A stretch of DNA of 43,875 nucleotides. Origin: Lachnospiraceae bacterium (GTDB taxonomy: Bacteria > Bacillota > Clostridia > Lachnospirales > Lachnospiraceae). The notes below the pieces were generated by a model, which did no database searches, was not told where the DNA came from, and was given only the letters and a program-made list of their open reading frames with translations. Of the stretch, positions 1 to 7,096 are shown in pieces. Every line of letters starts with the position of its first letter. Position 1 is the first letter of the stretch. Both the position numbers and the translations under genes were made by a program. Location: contig JAGBBW010000041.1 in the NCBI GenBank assembly GCA_017938285.1, positions 1 to 43,875 of the forward strand, written 5' to 3'.

Positions 1-141
1 AATACATAGAGGGTTGGTATAACCGTAAGCGGATTCACAGTGCCATTGGTTATATGACGCCTCAGCAGAAGGAGGATGAGGAACTAAAAAAAGCTGGATA
101 ACCTTTCAACTTTTTTTGTCCAAAGTATTGACATAAGTCCA
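1..141 (+). mobile_element. IS3-family insertion sequence, right end
   Basis: The window opens inside an IS whose transposase stops at 101. The following about 40 bases look like an IS terminal region: read on the minus strand from 141 they begin TGGACTTATGTC. The coding frame of the DUF6550-like gene runs directly into this point, which places the IS edge at about 141. The left end is outside the window, so the target duplication cannot be checked. Confidence 0.75.
3..101 (+). CDS. IS3-family transposase (orfB), C-terminal 32 residues
   Basis: The frame from base 3 reads YIEGWYNRKRIHSAIGYMTP and then a lysine/glutamate tail ending at TAA (99-101). This is the conserved C-terminus of the rve-type (DDE) integrase domain of IS3/IS150 transposases, which ends in a WYN-x-RxHSAxGYxTP block. 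It belongs to the catalytic OrfB part normally made by frameshifting from orfA. The 5' part is outside the window, so activity cannot be judged. Confidence 0.9.
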   Translation, partial: YIEGWYNRKRIHSAIGYMTPQQKEDEELKKAG

Positions 142-787
142 CATCATCGCCATATTCCGGCTTCTTATCCGGATTTTTGGTATCGTCCGGCGTTTTAGGT
201 TTTTCCTGTGGTTTAGTATCTGCTTTGTCTTCCTTTGTTACGTTCTCCGCAACATGGATTACTTCATCCGGTATATCTTTGTCTGTATCCAGCGTAGTAT
301 CCGGTGCCGTATCCGGGTTTTCTTCCTTACCCGGAAGTTTGTCTGTAGTATCTTCCTGCTCGCTGCCTTCCGGCACATTCACTGTTTCTTTTCCACCATC
401 ATCTTCCGGTTCAGTCTGGTTATCCACTATAACATCCGTACCCGGCATCTCTGTCCTGCCTTCCGTACCGGTTTCCGCTTCGGGAATACCGGTTCCGCTG
501 TCACCACTGGTTTCAGGAATTTCTTCTGCCGGATAAATGGTGACTTCCGGAACTGTTTCTAATGTCCCTTCTGTTTCCTCATCCACGATGCCTGCCAACA
601 CAACTGTTTCATTCTCATCCCAGGATTTCGTCTGGGAACTGTTCTCCTTATAAGACGGGACAAATTTTTCGCCTTTCGGCTCAATGCTTAAAATAAGGGC
701 CAGCCCAAACAGCGCACCACACAGGACAATCAGTGTATTCGGACTGGAAGCTATGGATGGCATGCTGAATTTTCTTTTTTTCTTCAT
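62..787 (-). pseudogene. DUF6550-like ICE surface protein, 3' end replaced by IS sequence
   Basis: I place the start at ATG 787, behind a clear AGGAGA site. The upstream in-frame ATG (832) would put that site inside the gene. The product has a lysine-rich start, one membrane helix at about residues 15-35, then a long acidic Glu/Thr/Pro/Asp-rich stretch expected outside the cell. This plan resembles DUF6550-type proteins of clostridial conjugative elements, though the family assignment is from memory. About 215 residues are native; the frame then enters the IS at 141 and ends at 62 with about 26 IS-encoded residues. It is third in the short operon with the two pilin-like genes. Whether the missing native C-terminus lies beyond the IS cannot be seen. 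Confidence 0.65.
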
Positions 788-858
788 GTGAATTTCTCCT
801 TCCTCTTTCGGTTTCTGATATTTTATACGCACATAAAATTTAATTTACAACAGCCTTA

Positions 859-1338
859 TCAATATTTCGTATTATGGGTGCCTGTCAAACGGATTTCCTG
901 CTCTATTGGCGGAAACCATCTGCCGAACATGTTGATATTGAATGTCACCAAGCCGGTTGCAATGTATTCAATTTTGTCTGAGTGCTTAAAAAATTGAATC
1001 TCAATTTCCGACAACGTATAATCATCCGTCACTAAGGGAACCTTTTCCTTCACCCCGTCAATGAAACCTTCTTCCAAAGCGGCAAGGTATTCCGGGCTGA
1101 TATGTACATCCGCCATGTAAGACATGAGATTTGCTTCCCTCTGGGAATGGAAGGTATCTGCATATATACTGGCACTGACATTATTAAGCTCCATTTTGAA
1201 GGCATTCCGGATGTTAATACAGTTAATTTTCACTGTGGCAAACAAAAGCACAAAGGACATCACCATAACCACTGCCAACATGAGAAACAGGGTAAGGAAC
1301 GGCATGTCGCCACGTTCATTTTTCCAAAGCTTTTTCAT
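859..1338 (-). CDS. TadE/pilin-like ICE membrane protein
   Basis: A 159-residue protein starting at ATG 1338 behind AGGAGG. A short basic N-terminus ending in an ERGD motif is followed by a single long hydrophobic helix (residues about 13-36) and a soluble domain of about 120 residues. A basic leader with ERG just before the helix is the layout of TadE/type IV pilin-like proteins and matches the upstream neighbour. It is 8 nt from that neighbour and probably co-translated. A role at the cell surface in conjugation is inferred from context; no catalytic motif is visible. Confidence 0.65.
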   Translation of the reverse strand: MKKLWKNERGDMPFLTLFLMLAVVMVMSFVLLFATVKINCINIRNAFKMELNNVSASIYADTFHSQREANLMSYMADVHISPEYLAALEEGFIDGVKEKVPLVTDDYTLSEIEIQFFKHSDKIEYIATGLVTFNINMFGRWFPPIEQEIRLTGTHNTKY

Positions 1339-1346
1339 AGTGCCTC

Positions 1347-1778
1347 CTATTTCCAGTAATGTTCGCTTACCCCGGCTCCTACCGCCTGAAGGTTTATCGT
1401 AACCAGGTTAAAATTCCACATACCACCCAGATTGCACCTTCCGGTAATTGTCACATAAAACGGTGTGCCAATCTGGATTTTATTTACCCTTGCCGTACTG
1501 GTTACCTGGTAGTCCAGGTTCTGGACATTGCTTATCTGCCCGGTCAGGAAGTCAAACAAATCATCCGTATCTGAGTTCGTCCCACCATTCAGCTGGATCT
1601 GTTTTACCAGCTGGTCTGCAATATGGTCCATTTCCTGTTTTGCAGAAATAATATGGAACACATTGATAACAAACACAATCAGTATAACCGTTACCAGAAT
1701 ATAAACGTAACTGTTAATGTACGAGGTTTCACCTCTCTCTGAGCGAAACAGTTTCCCTATCTTCTTTTTAATAATCAT
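1347..1778 (-). CDS. DUF4320-type pilin-like ICE protein
   Basis: A 143-residue protein with a lysine-rich start, an ERGE motif at about residue 14, one membrane helix (about 20-42) and a beta-rich C-terminal domain. It resembles DUF4320 family proteins of clostridial conjugative elements. The ribosome site GGAGGTGAT (1785-1777) is very close to ATG 1778. A GTG at 1781 is also in frame but overlaps the site, so I prefer the ATG. That ATG shares its A with the stop codon of the leader ORF (TGATG), a classic translational-coupling arrangement. It is first in the short operon driven from about 1,857. Confidence 0.7.
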   Translation of the reverse strand: MIIKKKIGKLFRSERGETSYINSYVYILVTVILIVFVINVFHIISAKQEMDHIADQLVKQIQLNGGTNSDTDDLFDFLTGQISNVQNLDYQVTSTARVNKIQIGTPFYVTITGRCNLGGMWNFNLVTINLQAVGAGVSEHYWK

Positions 1779-1846
1779 CACCTCCAGAACACAAAAAACG
1801 CAGGCGAAGCTGGGAATCTGCTTTTTGCCTGCGTTTCTCTACTCAT
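1778..1846 (-). CDS. Leader peptide ORF of the short ICE operon (22 aa)
   Basis: An ATG at 1846 lies about 10 nt after the transcript start predicted from the TAAAAT box at 1869-1864 and has no Shine-Dalgarno before it, so it would be read from an almost leaderless mRNA. The 22-codon frame begins MSRETQAK, runs through the whole terminator hairpin and ends at TGA 1780-1778, overlapping the DUF4320 ATG by one base. The same arrangement recurs at 17,487-17,567. I infer that ribosome passage through the hairpin controls termination and couples translation to the downstream gene. It could still be a chance small ORF, but the parallel copy argues against that. Confidence 0.55.
   Translation of the reverse strand: MSRETQAKSRFPASPAFFVFWR
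1796..1836 (-). terminator. Leader terminator/attenuator of the short ICE operon
   Basis: A perfect 10-bp stem (AAACGCAGGC at 1796-1805 and GCCTGCGTTT at 1827-1836) is followed on the minus strand by a run of T. It lies between the promoter at 1,864-1,892 and the first gene, within the leader ORF. It therefore looks like an attenuator rather than the end of an upstream operon; no minus-strand gene ends here. Confidence 0.75.
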
Positions 1847-1863
1847 AATTTTTCACGATACAC

Positions 1864-1929
1864 ATTTTATCACAGTGAATTTACCGTGTAAATCGCAAAA
1901 CTGTGCCAATTTAGGACAATTTTGTGCCA
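1864..1929 (-). promoter_or_regulatory. Promoter and upstream element of the short ICE operon
   Basis: On the minus strand the -35 is TTTACA (1892-1887), the spacer is 17 bp and the -10 is TAAAAT (1869-1864). Directly upstream are TTGCGA and, after two bases, TGGCACAG (1908-1901). A second TGGCACA lies at 1929-1923, exactly 21 bp (two helical turns) away. The transfer-operon promoter at 17,584-17,628 has the same boxes with the same spacing, so this is probably a shared activator or repressor site plus a sigma-A promoter. Confidence 0.75.
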
Positions 1930-2051
1930 TACAGTCATTTCTAAAACCAATATCTTATATTTTTTTAATTGTTAATTCAAAATTTTCGTGAAACGTTACA
2001 GAATTTTTGTGCAAATCATGTTAAACTAATAGAAAATATATTTTCATAACT

Positions 2052-2064
2052 TATAATGTATAAT
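2052..2064 (+). promoter_or_regulatory. Candidate -10 boxes for the cargo operon
   Basis: Two TATAAT hexamers (2052-2057 and 2059-2064) lie about 50-60 bases before the first cargo start in a very A+T-rich stretch. No convincing -35 is present at the right distance, so either a regulator assists or only the A+T composition produces the match. The motif GAGGCATAAT occurs at 2071 and again at 2106, the second copy forming the ribosome site of the first gene. Confidence 0.35.
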
Positions 2065-2115
2065 TATTATGAGGCATAATTAGCAGCACAAAAATTACAA
2101 TTGAGGAGGCATAAT

Positions 2116-3069
2116 ATGTTTTCAGAAAAAACCATACTAATAACAGGCGGAACCGGAACAATAGGACAATATTTAGTTGAGAAAATCATTATGTCAGGAT
2201 GTAAAAAAGTAATAATATTTTCTCGTGATGAAGAAAAACAATATAATATGAAACAACAATTCTTAGATAAAAAAATACAATATATCATAGGTGATATTAG
2301 AGATTGTCAACGTTTAGATAATGTTTTAGTAGGTGTAGATTTTGTAATTCATACCGCCGCAATTAAGCAAGTACCAGTTGCTGAAAACAATCCTATGGAA
2401 GCGGTCTTAACTAATATTATAGGCACACATAATGTTATCACATCATCAATACGTCAAGGTGTCAAAAAAGTTGTATGTATGTCAACAGATAAAGCAGTAA
2501 ATCCAACTAACTGCATGGGAATGTCTAAAGGAATCAGCGAACGATTAGTAAAAGCAATTCATGATTCAAGTGGGGCAACAGAAATCGTTTGCGTCAGACT
2601 AGGAAATGTTTTAGGATCTAGAGGATCCGTTATTCCTCTTTGGAAAAAACAAATCGAAAAAATTAAAAAAATCACATTGACGGACCAAAATATGACAAGA
2701 TTTATAATGACCACTGAAGAGGTATATCAATTACTGGTACATGCTTTATCAAATGGAAAGAATAGCGAGACTATTTTTTTGAATATGAAAGCCTGTAGTA
2801 TATACGATTTAGCCAAAGTTATTTGTGAAAAATATGAATTAGACAAAAAAAATGATATACAAATTACTGGATTACGTCCTGGGGAAAAGTTGTTTGAAGA
2901 ACTGTATAGTGAAGAAGAAGCACCTTACATTTATGAAAATAACGGATATTATCACATTGGATTTAAACCATGCCAAAAAATACCTCACATAGAATGCAAG
3001 TCCAATACATGTAATTTGTTAACATTGACAGAAATCAAAAATATCCTTATGAAAAATCATTTACTATAA
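2116..3069 (+). CDS. CapE/PseB-like nucleotide-sugar 4,6-dehydratase/epimerase
   Basis: A 317-residue short-chain dehydrogenase/reductase, a complete length for the single-domain PseB/CapE group (PF02719). Start ATG 2116 follows GAGGAGG. The NAD(P)-binding motif TGGTGTIG lies at residues 9-16, a GDIRD motif follows, then STDKAVNP at 123-130 with the catalytic Asp-Lys pair. The Tyr of the usual YxxxK is Met (M134...K138), as in CapE-type enzymes that work on UDP-GlcNAc. The expected reaction is 4,6-dehydration with C5 epimerisation of a UDP-sugar, but no glycosyltransferase or other sugar-pathway gene is nearby. It is first in an operon with TPR-TM, PP2C and NUDIX genes, 18 nt before the next start. 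Its substrate in this setting is unknown. Confidence 0.85.
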   Translation: MFSEKTILITGGTGTIGQYLVEKIIMSGCKKVIIFSRDEEKQYNMKQQFLDKKIQYIIGDIRDCQRLDNVLVGVDFVIHTAAIKQVPVAENNPMEAVLTNIIGTHNVITSSIRQGVKKVVCMSTDKAVNPTNCMGMSKGISERLVKAIHDSSGATEIVCVRLGNVLGSRGSVIPLWKKQIEKIKKITLTDQNMTRFIMTTEEVYQLLVHALSNGKNSETIFLNMKACSIYDLAKVICEKYELDKKNDIQITGLRPGEKLFEELYSEEEAPYIYENNGYYHIGFKPCQKIPHIECKSNTCNLLTLTEIKNILMKNHLL

Positions 3070-3087
3070 GTATTGCAAAGGAGAAAA

Positions 3088-4176
3088 ATGAAAAATTTAC
3101 ACAATGAATTATCCAAATATAAAGACCCGCAAGATGCAGATTATACAATACATTTAAAAAAAATAATATTTAATGATAAATTTTCTAAAATTCCAGATGA
3201 TTATTTTGCTATAATTAATGATACTAAAAAAAACAAGCAAGTACGTTTTTCTGCTTTTTATTGCCTATTTACTGAATACCGACGTTTTGAACAACGTTAT
3301 CAACTCTTTACTTTAGTTGACAACTATATTACTATATTTAATGAAGAAATCTATGAATATTTACGTGATATAATTTGGTCGCAGTACTATAAATTTAAAT
3401 TTCTTGATACATTACGTAAAGACTTCTATTTAAAGGCTATTCGCTATGGAAAAAAAGCTATTAATGAATATAATACCAAATCAAATAATATCGGATGTTT
3501 TAATAACTTCGCAGATATTGTTCTTGATAGTTTGCTATTTAAAAATATTGTGAGTGATACCGATGTCTCTGACGCACTGCAATATGTGGAAAGAGCTATT
3601 TACATTCATGAGGAAGAACGTAATCGTGCACCTTATTCAAGATACTATTGTTCAAAAGCAAAGTTATTGGCATATCAAGAAAATTACGCAGAGGCGAGAG
3701 AAATGATTGCGTTAGCTATCTCATATGAAAGAACAGATGAAAAAGATTCACTTATTCGAATCTCAAGTTATCATAATACGCAATTAGAAATAAATACTGC
3801 TGAAACACTACAATTGGTTGATTCAAAAGTTACGGAATCCTACGAAAGATATGAAAAAATTCAAACCCAACTCGAACAACAGCAAATTAAGTATATTGAA
3901 ATTTTAGGATTTTTTGCTACAATAATCTCATTGATAATTGGAACAATTAGCATAACATTAAATATTGATACTTTTGGAATATCCAGTGGTTTAATTATTA
4001 TATTAACAGCTTGTCTGATAATATCTTATACTGTTTTAAATATTCTTTTTTCCTCACATATAGGGATATTCCGAATTATAATTACTTGTCTTTTCACTGG
4101 GTCACTTCTTTTGCTTGGCTATTTAATTGGAAATGGTTTTGACTTAAACTTATGGAATCATATGTTTTGTAAATAA
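3088..4176 (+). CDS. Helical-repeat (TPR-like) protein with coiled coil and C-terminal membrane helices
   Basis: A 362-residue protein of no family I recognise by name. ATG 3088 follows AAGGAG. Residues about 1-235 are alpha-helical and look like degenerate tetratricopeptide repeats, clearest in the Tyr/Ala-rich helices around 170-220. Residues about 240-270 are Glu/Gln-rich and likely coiled coil, running directly into three hydrophobic helices (about 272-291, 300-320 and 328-350) and a short tail. A sensor-like helical array joined to a membrane bundle is the layout of several membrane-acting effectors of bacterial conflict systems, but this is analogy only. The next gene starts 15 nt after its stop. 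Confidence 0.7.
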   Translation: MKNLHNELSKYKDPQDADYTIHLKKIIFNDKFSKIPDDYFAIINDTKKNKQVRFSAFYCLFTEYRRFEQRYQLFTLVDNYITIFNEEIYEYLRDIIWSQYYKFKFLDTLRKDFYLKAIRYGKKAINEYNTKSNNIGCFNNFADIVLDSLLFKNIVSDTDVSDALQYVERAIYIHEEERNRAPYSRYYCSKAKLLAYQENYAEAREMIALAISYERTDEKDSLIRISSYHNTQLEINTAETLQLVDSKVTESYERYEKIQTQLEQQQIKYIEILGFFATIISLIIGTISITLNIDTFGISSGLIIILTACLIISYTVLNILFSSHIGIFRIIITCLFTGSLLLLGYLIGNGFDLNLWNHMFCK

Positions 4177-4191
4177 TCAAGGAGGTATTGA

Positions 4192-5001
4192 ATGAAGATA
4201 CTGTTAGAATATTGTCAAGGATGTAAGAAACACATAAATCAAGATGCATATGGATATAAAGATAATTTTTTTTGGGTAATCGATGGTGCAACAGATGTTT
4301 TTGACAACCATTACCTGTCCCCTCTTGGTGATGTATACTGGATCGTTCAAAAATTAAATAATGCACTAAAAAAAGGAAATACAAAATCATCACTAAAGGA
4401 ATTTGTCAGTGCTGCAATTAGAGAAGTACAATTAGAAGCGTTAGCAAAAGTCCCAAATATTAATCAGATCGCAATTAATAAATTACCCACATATGCAATT
4501 TGTTGTGTAAAATATACCCAAGGATTTTTAGAATATTTATGTTTAGGCGATTGTTCTTTATTTATTAGCAAGTCCCCTACTACGCGATATACTGACACAC
4601 GCATTCAACCATTCCATCTACAAGTTAATGAAGTAAAGGAGCAATATAAAAACAATAGTGAACAATATAGGGCTCATGTATTAGAAATAGTTCGTGAGAT
4701 AAAAAATTTTATAAATATTGAAAATGGATATTGGATTGGAATCTTAGACCCTAATATCGTAGAGCATGCTATTATAGGAAACGTTGAAATTGAAGAAAAA
4801 GACCGATTTGTAATTTGTAGTGATGGATTTAGACCTAGCATAGATGAAGCTAATCTCATATATTTCGAATCCAAGGATATATTTATTAGAGCAAAACTTC
4901 AAACCATTTTAGAGCAACAGAATCTAGAAGAAAATAACTATTTATTAAAAACAGGAATTGATATTTCTGATGACAAAACGGTTTTATTAGTGGAAATCTG
5001 A
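4192..5001 (+). CDS. PP2C-family (PPM) serine/threonine phosphatase-like protein
   Basis: A 269-residue protein starting at ATG 4192 behind AAGGAGG. It carries PPM-family metal-site motifs in order: NQD (residues 16-18), IDGATD (30-35, with the metal-binding Asp-Gly), LGDCS in the middle, a CSDGF motif near residue 205 and SDDKT near the C-terminus. These support a Mn/Mg-dependent phosphatase fold with most metal ligands kept. No protein kinase is encoded beside it, so the substrate may be a host phosphoprotein or a small molecule. It is third in the cargo operon, between the membrane protein and the NUDIX gene. Confidence 0.82.
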   Translation: MKILLEYCQGCKKHINQDAYGYKDNFFWVIDGATDVFDNHYLSPLGDVYWIVQKLNNALKKGNTKSSLKEFVSAAIREVQLEALAKVPNINQIAINKLPTYAICCVKYTQGFLEYLCLGDCSLFISKSPTTRYTDTRIQPFHLQVNEVKEQYKNNSEQYRAHVLEIVREIKNFINIENGYWIGILDPNIVEHAIIGNVEIEEKDRFVICSDGFRPSIDEANLIYFESKDIFIRAKLQTILEQQNLEENNYLLKTGIDISDDKTVLLVEI

Positions 5002-5079
5002 GCCTGCAATTTAAAAGTTTTTTCTTTGAATTTACAAAATTAAATTGATTGCTTCAAAAAAAATTATAGCGAGGTGAAT

Positions 5080-5829
5080 TTGAGATTATATTCTCATAAT
5101 AATATGATAATAAAGTTAACGGGTAATATTATTTTTGAGCAAAAGCAGCCTTTCATCATCAAAAGAACCATAGAAGAAAAACTAGAAATTAATAATATAT
5201 GGGAGGAGTTTATCAAAGAGAAGATTCCTTCTGATTACTATAATGGCGATATCTTTTTAGTTACTAATATAAAAACAAATGAAGGCAATTATATTTTTGA
5301 AATTGGAAAAACAAAATTTTCTGATTTAATATACGCCAAACGAACTAACAAATTAAAAGTTCGTTCATTATTTATCGCTTCATATATCATGACTGCTGAT
5401 AACTATTTATGTATTATTAAAAACAAACATAAAAGGATTAATACTATAGGAGGAATGGTAGACTCTTTGGACTTTGACAACAATCTATTTATACCTCAAA
5501 ATTGTTTATATAGAGAATTCCAGGAAGAAATGGCAATGGATTTAAAACATGACGAAACATTTTATGACATCAATGCAAAGTATATTAAAATTCCTTATGG
5601 TGCAGAACACGAATTGGCTCTTTATCCAATCGGAATATTATATGAAATTAAAACAACGTTGACTACCACTGAATTACTAGAAAACTTCAAAAAAAACAAG
5701 GATTTCTCTGATGGTGAAATTGAAGAACTCGTTTTTTATAATAAAAATACCTATCAACAGATTGAGCAATACGAAGCCAAAGAAAGTTATATTTCAGAAT
5801 TACTTACTCATATAATAAATGACCAATAA
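5080..5829 (+). CDS. NUDIX-family hydrolase-like protein with N-terminal extension
   Basis: About 249 residues. The start is uncertain: TTG 5080 sits 5 nt after GAGG, GTG 5074 overlaps that site, and ATG 5104 has no good site, so I chose TTG. Residues about 1-90 match no domain I know. From about 95 the chain resembles a NUDIX fold, with a box beginning IGGMVDSLD (about 123) and, after a longer than usual insert, REFQEEM (about 146-152), the REUxEE core that binds Mg. Family members cleave nucleoside diphosphates linked to another moiety, such as nucleotide sugars, ADP-ribose or dinucleotides. With a nucleotide-sugar enzyme at the head of the operon, a sugar-nucleotide or signalling-nucleotide substrate is plausible but unproven. 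It starts 78 nt after the phosphatase. Confidence 0.72.
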   Translation: MRLYSHNNMIIKLTGNIIFEQKQPFIIKRTIEEKLEINNIWEEFIKEKIPSDYYNGDIFLVTNIKTNEGNYIFEIGKTKFSDLIYAKRTNKLKVRSLFIASYIMTADNYLCIIKNKHKRINTIGGMVDSLDFDNNLFIPQNCLYREFQEEMAMDLKHDETFYDINAKYIKIPYGAEHELALYPIGILYEIKTTLTTTELLENFKKNKDFSDGEIEELVFYNKNTYQQIEQYEAKESYISELLTHIINDQ

Positions 5830-6060
5830 GGAGTAATCAAACTTTTTGATGGTTTTCTTGAGATTCACTAAAGAAGAAATATCTACTTTTAAGGCATCAA
5901 ACATCTTGCTTATCTAAATACATGGTAACACCAACAAATGACGTCTATGTAGAAGTTAGGATACCCAAGTTGAAATGTCTACACCTATGGGTACAGTATA
6001 CCCGATTTAAATTATTGAAAACTCCTCATAATAACCCTCAAAAAATTTGATTATCCCAAA
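5830..6060. other. Gene-poor A+T-rich junction after the cargo operon
   Basis: This spacer holds no gene I can support. A 22-codon frame from ATG 5848 (MVFLRFTKEE...) may be a remnant but has weak signals. Copies of TACCC and its complement GGGTA between about 5,960 and 6,005 can form a small hairpin. The base composition matches the cargo rather than the ICE backbone, so the foreign segment probably extends to about 6,060. Confidence 0.4.
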
Positions 6061-6113
6061 TAAATGTAATGGCTGACAAGTCATTCTCAATTACTTGTCG
6101 GTCGCTACATTTA
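6061..6113. repeat. Imperfect inverted repeat at the cargo/ICE junction
   Basis: TAAATGTA (6061-6068) pairs with TACATTTA (6106-6113), and inside it TGACAAGT pairs with ACTTGTC. The result is an interrupted stem of about 16 bp with an 11-base loop. It overlaps the stop codon of the S1-domain gene. It could be the terminator of the transfer operon, although no strong T run follows, or a trace of the cargo insertion. Confidence 0.5.
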
Positions 6114-7082
6114 AATACGCTGTCTAATAATCCTCGAAATCAATCCAACTGCCACATTCCGTTCCTCATCAATCCTTGTCACTACAAAACTGACCTCATC
6201 CTTTTTACCCGGCATCCTGCTGTCATAGCAGCTGTGGGCCACGGCATTGACTCCAATATGAAGGCGCACAAATACGGTTCCCTTGTGGATATCAGTCACC
6301 ACGCCGGCATACTTGCCCTGGATCTTGCACTTTGAAAGGTTCTCCTTGCTAGTGTTTCCCTTCACACTCTTTACATCTGCCTTCACTGTGATGTCCTCTA
6401 TGGATTTGACAGATACACTAAGGATACGCACCAAAATCTGCTCGCCCACATGAAAGCTCTCTGTGGCATCACCCATCCAGTCCCAGGATAAGTCACGGGC
6501 CAGAATGGAACATTCCACACCGAAGATTTCCACCCTCACAACCTTTTCCGCAACAGCAATCACCCTTGCCTGAACGATACGGTCTTCACAGACACGGGCA
6601 TTTCCTGCTGCATCCGGCAGATAAAAAATCTGGCGTTTCTTGTGCATGGCATCCTTCCTGCTTGCAACTACGCTCCTGCTCTCATTGTCAATGCCTTTAA
6701 TAATAAAATCGATTTCACAGCCAAGCATGTTGCCAAGGATTTTGTTCTGGCGCTGTACCATTTCCCCGTAGTCATGCTCCTCGCTTTCCACCAGGTTAAT
6801 CATCATTTCTGCCAGAGGAATAACCACACGCATCTCTTTGTAGTAGATGACTGCAATCGTCCCGCCGCCTTCCATCTTTTCAATACCGCCCAGGTTTCCG
6901 GTTAAAATCTTTCTGGTACGGTACGCATTCTGCAGTTCATGCCAGATAATGTCCTCTTTTGTTTCCTGTGTCTCCACCTCTGCATCTGCAGTCAGTGTGA
7001 GAATCGAAGCAGGGACATTCTTTTTTTCCTCTGCGGTCACTTCTGTTTCATGTAATTCTTCTGTTTTCTTTTTTCTAGGCAT
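6111..7082 (-). CDS. S1 RNA-binding domain protein of the ICE
   Basis: A 323-residue protein starting at ATG 7082 behind AAAGGAG. The N-terminus is charged and low-complexity (residues 1-45). The rest contains repeated OB-fold-like segments with the S1 pattern of a Gly-rich beta start, a valine-rich middle and an acidic or lysine-rich end, clearest around 160-230 and 250-315. S1-domain proteins of this size occur in clostridial ICE transfer operons; their role is not established, with RNA or ssDNA binding or translational control as possibilities. It is the last gene of the long transfer operon, 14 nt after the coupling protein, and the cargo insertion lies just beyond it. Confidence 0.75.
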   Translation of the reverse strand: MPRKKKTEELHETEVTAEEKKNVPASILTLTADAEVETQETKEDIIWHELQNAYRTRKILTGNLGGIEKMEGGGTIAVIYYKEMRVVIPLAEMMINLVESEEHDYGEMVQRQNKILGNMLGCEIDFIIKGIDNESRSVVASRKDAMHKKRQIFYLPDAAGNARVCEDRIVQARVIAVAEKVVRVEIFGVECSILARDLSWDWMGDATESFHVGEQILVRILSVSVKSIEDITVKADVKSVKGNTSKENLSKCKIQGKYAGVVTDIHKGTVFVRLHIGVNAVAHSCYDSRMPGKKDEVSFVVTRIDEERNVAVGLISRIIRQRI

Positions 7083-7096
7083 ATTACTAATCTCCT

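Noticed and set aside
177-562. Plus-strand reading frames opposite the DUF6550-like gene
   Set aside because: They have Ser/Val-rich low-complexity products mirroring the acidic repeats of the minus-strand gene, with no ribosome sites.
1885-1908. Sigma-54 promoter (TGGCAC...TTGC) upstream of the two ICE operons
   Set aside because: GG and GC are separated by nine bases rather than the required ten in both copies, and a perfectly spaced sigma-A promoter lies immediately downstream.
5848-5916. 22-codon ORF after the NUDIX gene
   Set aside because: It has no good ribosome site at normal spacing and no recognisable similarity; kept only as a possible remnant.
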